From assembly GCA_038746285.1 (NCBI GenBank), contig JBCDKT010000002.1:1-64000 (forward strand): 64,000 nt of DNA. The letters are read 5' to 3'. Source of the stretch: Bacteroidota bacterium. Its GTDB lineage: Bacteria > Bacteroidota > Rhodothermia > Rhodothermales > JANQRZ01. This document shows positions 63,831 through 64,000 of the stretch, piece after piece. The position numbers and the translations under genes were made by a program. The notes under the pieces were generated by a model, which saw only the letters and a program-made list of their open reading frames with translations, searched no databases and was not told the DNA's origin. Each line of letters starts with the position of its first letter. Position 1 is the stretch's first letter.

Positions 63831-64000
63831 ATGGCCGACTCGATGAAAGGGCTCGGCGGGCGCAACCTGCCCCCCTACTGGGACCGCTTCGACCGACTCC
63901 AGCGCACGGCGGGCCAGCTCCTCGGCGCGCGCGCTGCCCCTCGGGGCGTCTTCCGGTTCGCCACCCACGCCGAGGCTGACGCATGGAACCAGACCCACCG
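63831..64000 (+). CDS. Start of an unidentified gene (cut by the window end)
   Basis: ATG at 63831 opens a frame with no stop up to the window end: MADSMKGLGGRNLPPYWDRF, then DRLQRTAGQLLGARAAPRGVFRFATHAEADAWNQTH. The phrase FRFATHAEADAWNQTH resembles short proteins encoded in front of nucleotidyltransferase-type toxins, but that is only an impression. Divergent from the RHH-PIN pair, with 163 bp between. Confidence 0.5.
   Translation, partial: MADSMKGLGGRNLPPYWDRFDRLQRTAGQLLGARAAPRGVFRFATHAEADAWNQTH

Noticed and set aside
63453-63998. Long N-terminal extension of the PIN-domain protein up to 63998
   Set aside because: The extra frame runs across the antitoxin gene and its operator and is rich in Arg, Pro and Cys; the GTG overlapping the antitoxin stop gives a normal-sized PIN protein.

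Overview
The window is GC-rich bacterial chromosome. Three signs point to the Bacteroidota / Rhodothermota side (Rhodothermia-like, possibly near Rubricoccaceae or Salinibacteraceae). Secreted proteins end in type IX secretion C-terminal domains (PNPF...GR.V..L..G....G......G...AGVYVVRL). One gene has a TAnnTTTG-type promoter. The families present (DUF2723 membrane glycosyltransferase, YfhO protein, HisA homologue ending YENRFPCQ, YbeY with GYDD instead of GYDH) fit that lineage. The placement is inferred from content, not from a marker-gene search.

Layout. 1-1.1 kb: end of a T9SS-exported protein, a terminator, then two overlapping bacterial microcompartment shell genes read leftward from their own promoter; one carries a Rho_N/SAP-like tail. 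1.2-11.7 kb: envelope/polysaccharide group (Wzx-type flippase, HPr-kinase-like protein, two glycosyltransferases, YfhO-type membrane protein, PlsC-like acyltransferase, a TIM-barrel isomerase-like protein and a degenerate M28-like lipoprotein). 11.8-14.9 kb: an outer-membrane barrel and a divergent bacterial dynamin. 15.0-29.6 kb: a leftward type IV pilus locus holding the motor and alignment genes together: two pilin-like proteins, PilC, PilB, three minor-pilin-like proteins, PilT, a PilM-PilN fusion, a PilO/PilP-like protein and a secretin. No prepilin peptidase is seen and the pilin-like proteins lack a canonical prepilin motif.

30-46 kb: mostly housekeeping genes: DUF4342, TIGR02757, RecQ, Uma2 nuclease-like, ProC, HisA-like, SLOG/YpsA-like, LolA, UPF0104-type flippase-like protein, HPF, a short topoisomerase I, YbeY and a DUF2723 glycosyltransferase. 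46.1-51 kb: a stretch richer in A+T bounded by a direct duplication of the 3' end of the hppA pyrophosphatase gene. The left copy is a frameshifted remnant; the right copy is the end of intact hppA. Between them lie a VapBC pair, a T9SS-exported HEYGH metallopeptidase-like protein and a beta-propeller lipoprotein. This looks like an element inserted at the 3' end of hppA. 51-56.6 kb: hppA, pth, rplY, prs, tRNA-Gln and an Asp/Glu racemase. 56.7-58.5 kb: a leucine-rich-like T9SS protein and a GIY-YIG endonuclease gene whose start and stop sit on flanking palindromic repeats. 58.8-64 kb: a sugar-phosphate transferase initiating surface polysaccharide, a GT2-like transferase, an ABC-F ATPase, a PIN/RHH toxin-antitoxin pair and the start of one more gene.

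Intergenic DNA is unusually patterned. Degenerate tandem heptads recur beside unrelated genes at 6.3, 31.3, 42.9, 46.0, 53.7 and 61.0 kb, and dispersed palindromes occur at 30.5, 39.4 and 58.0-58.5 kb. The observations most worth following up are the hppA-bounded insertion, the non-canonical pilins, the shell gene with a nucleic-acid-binding-like tail, the repeat-flanked GIY-YIG gene and the heptad family.
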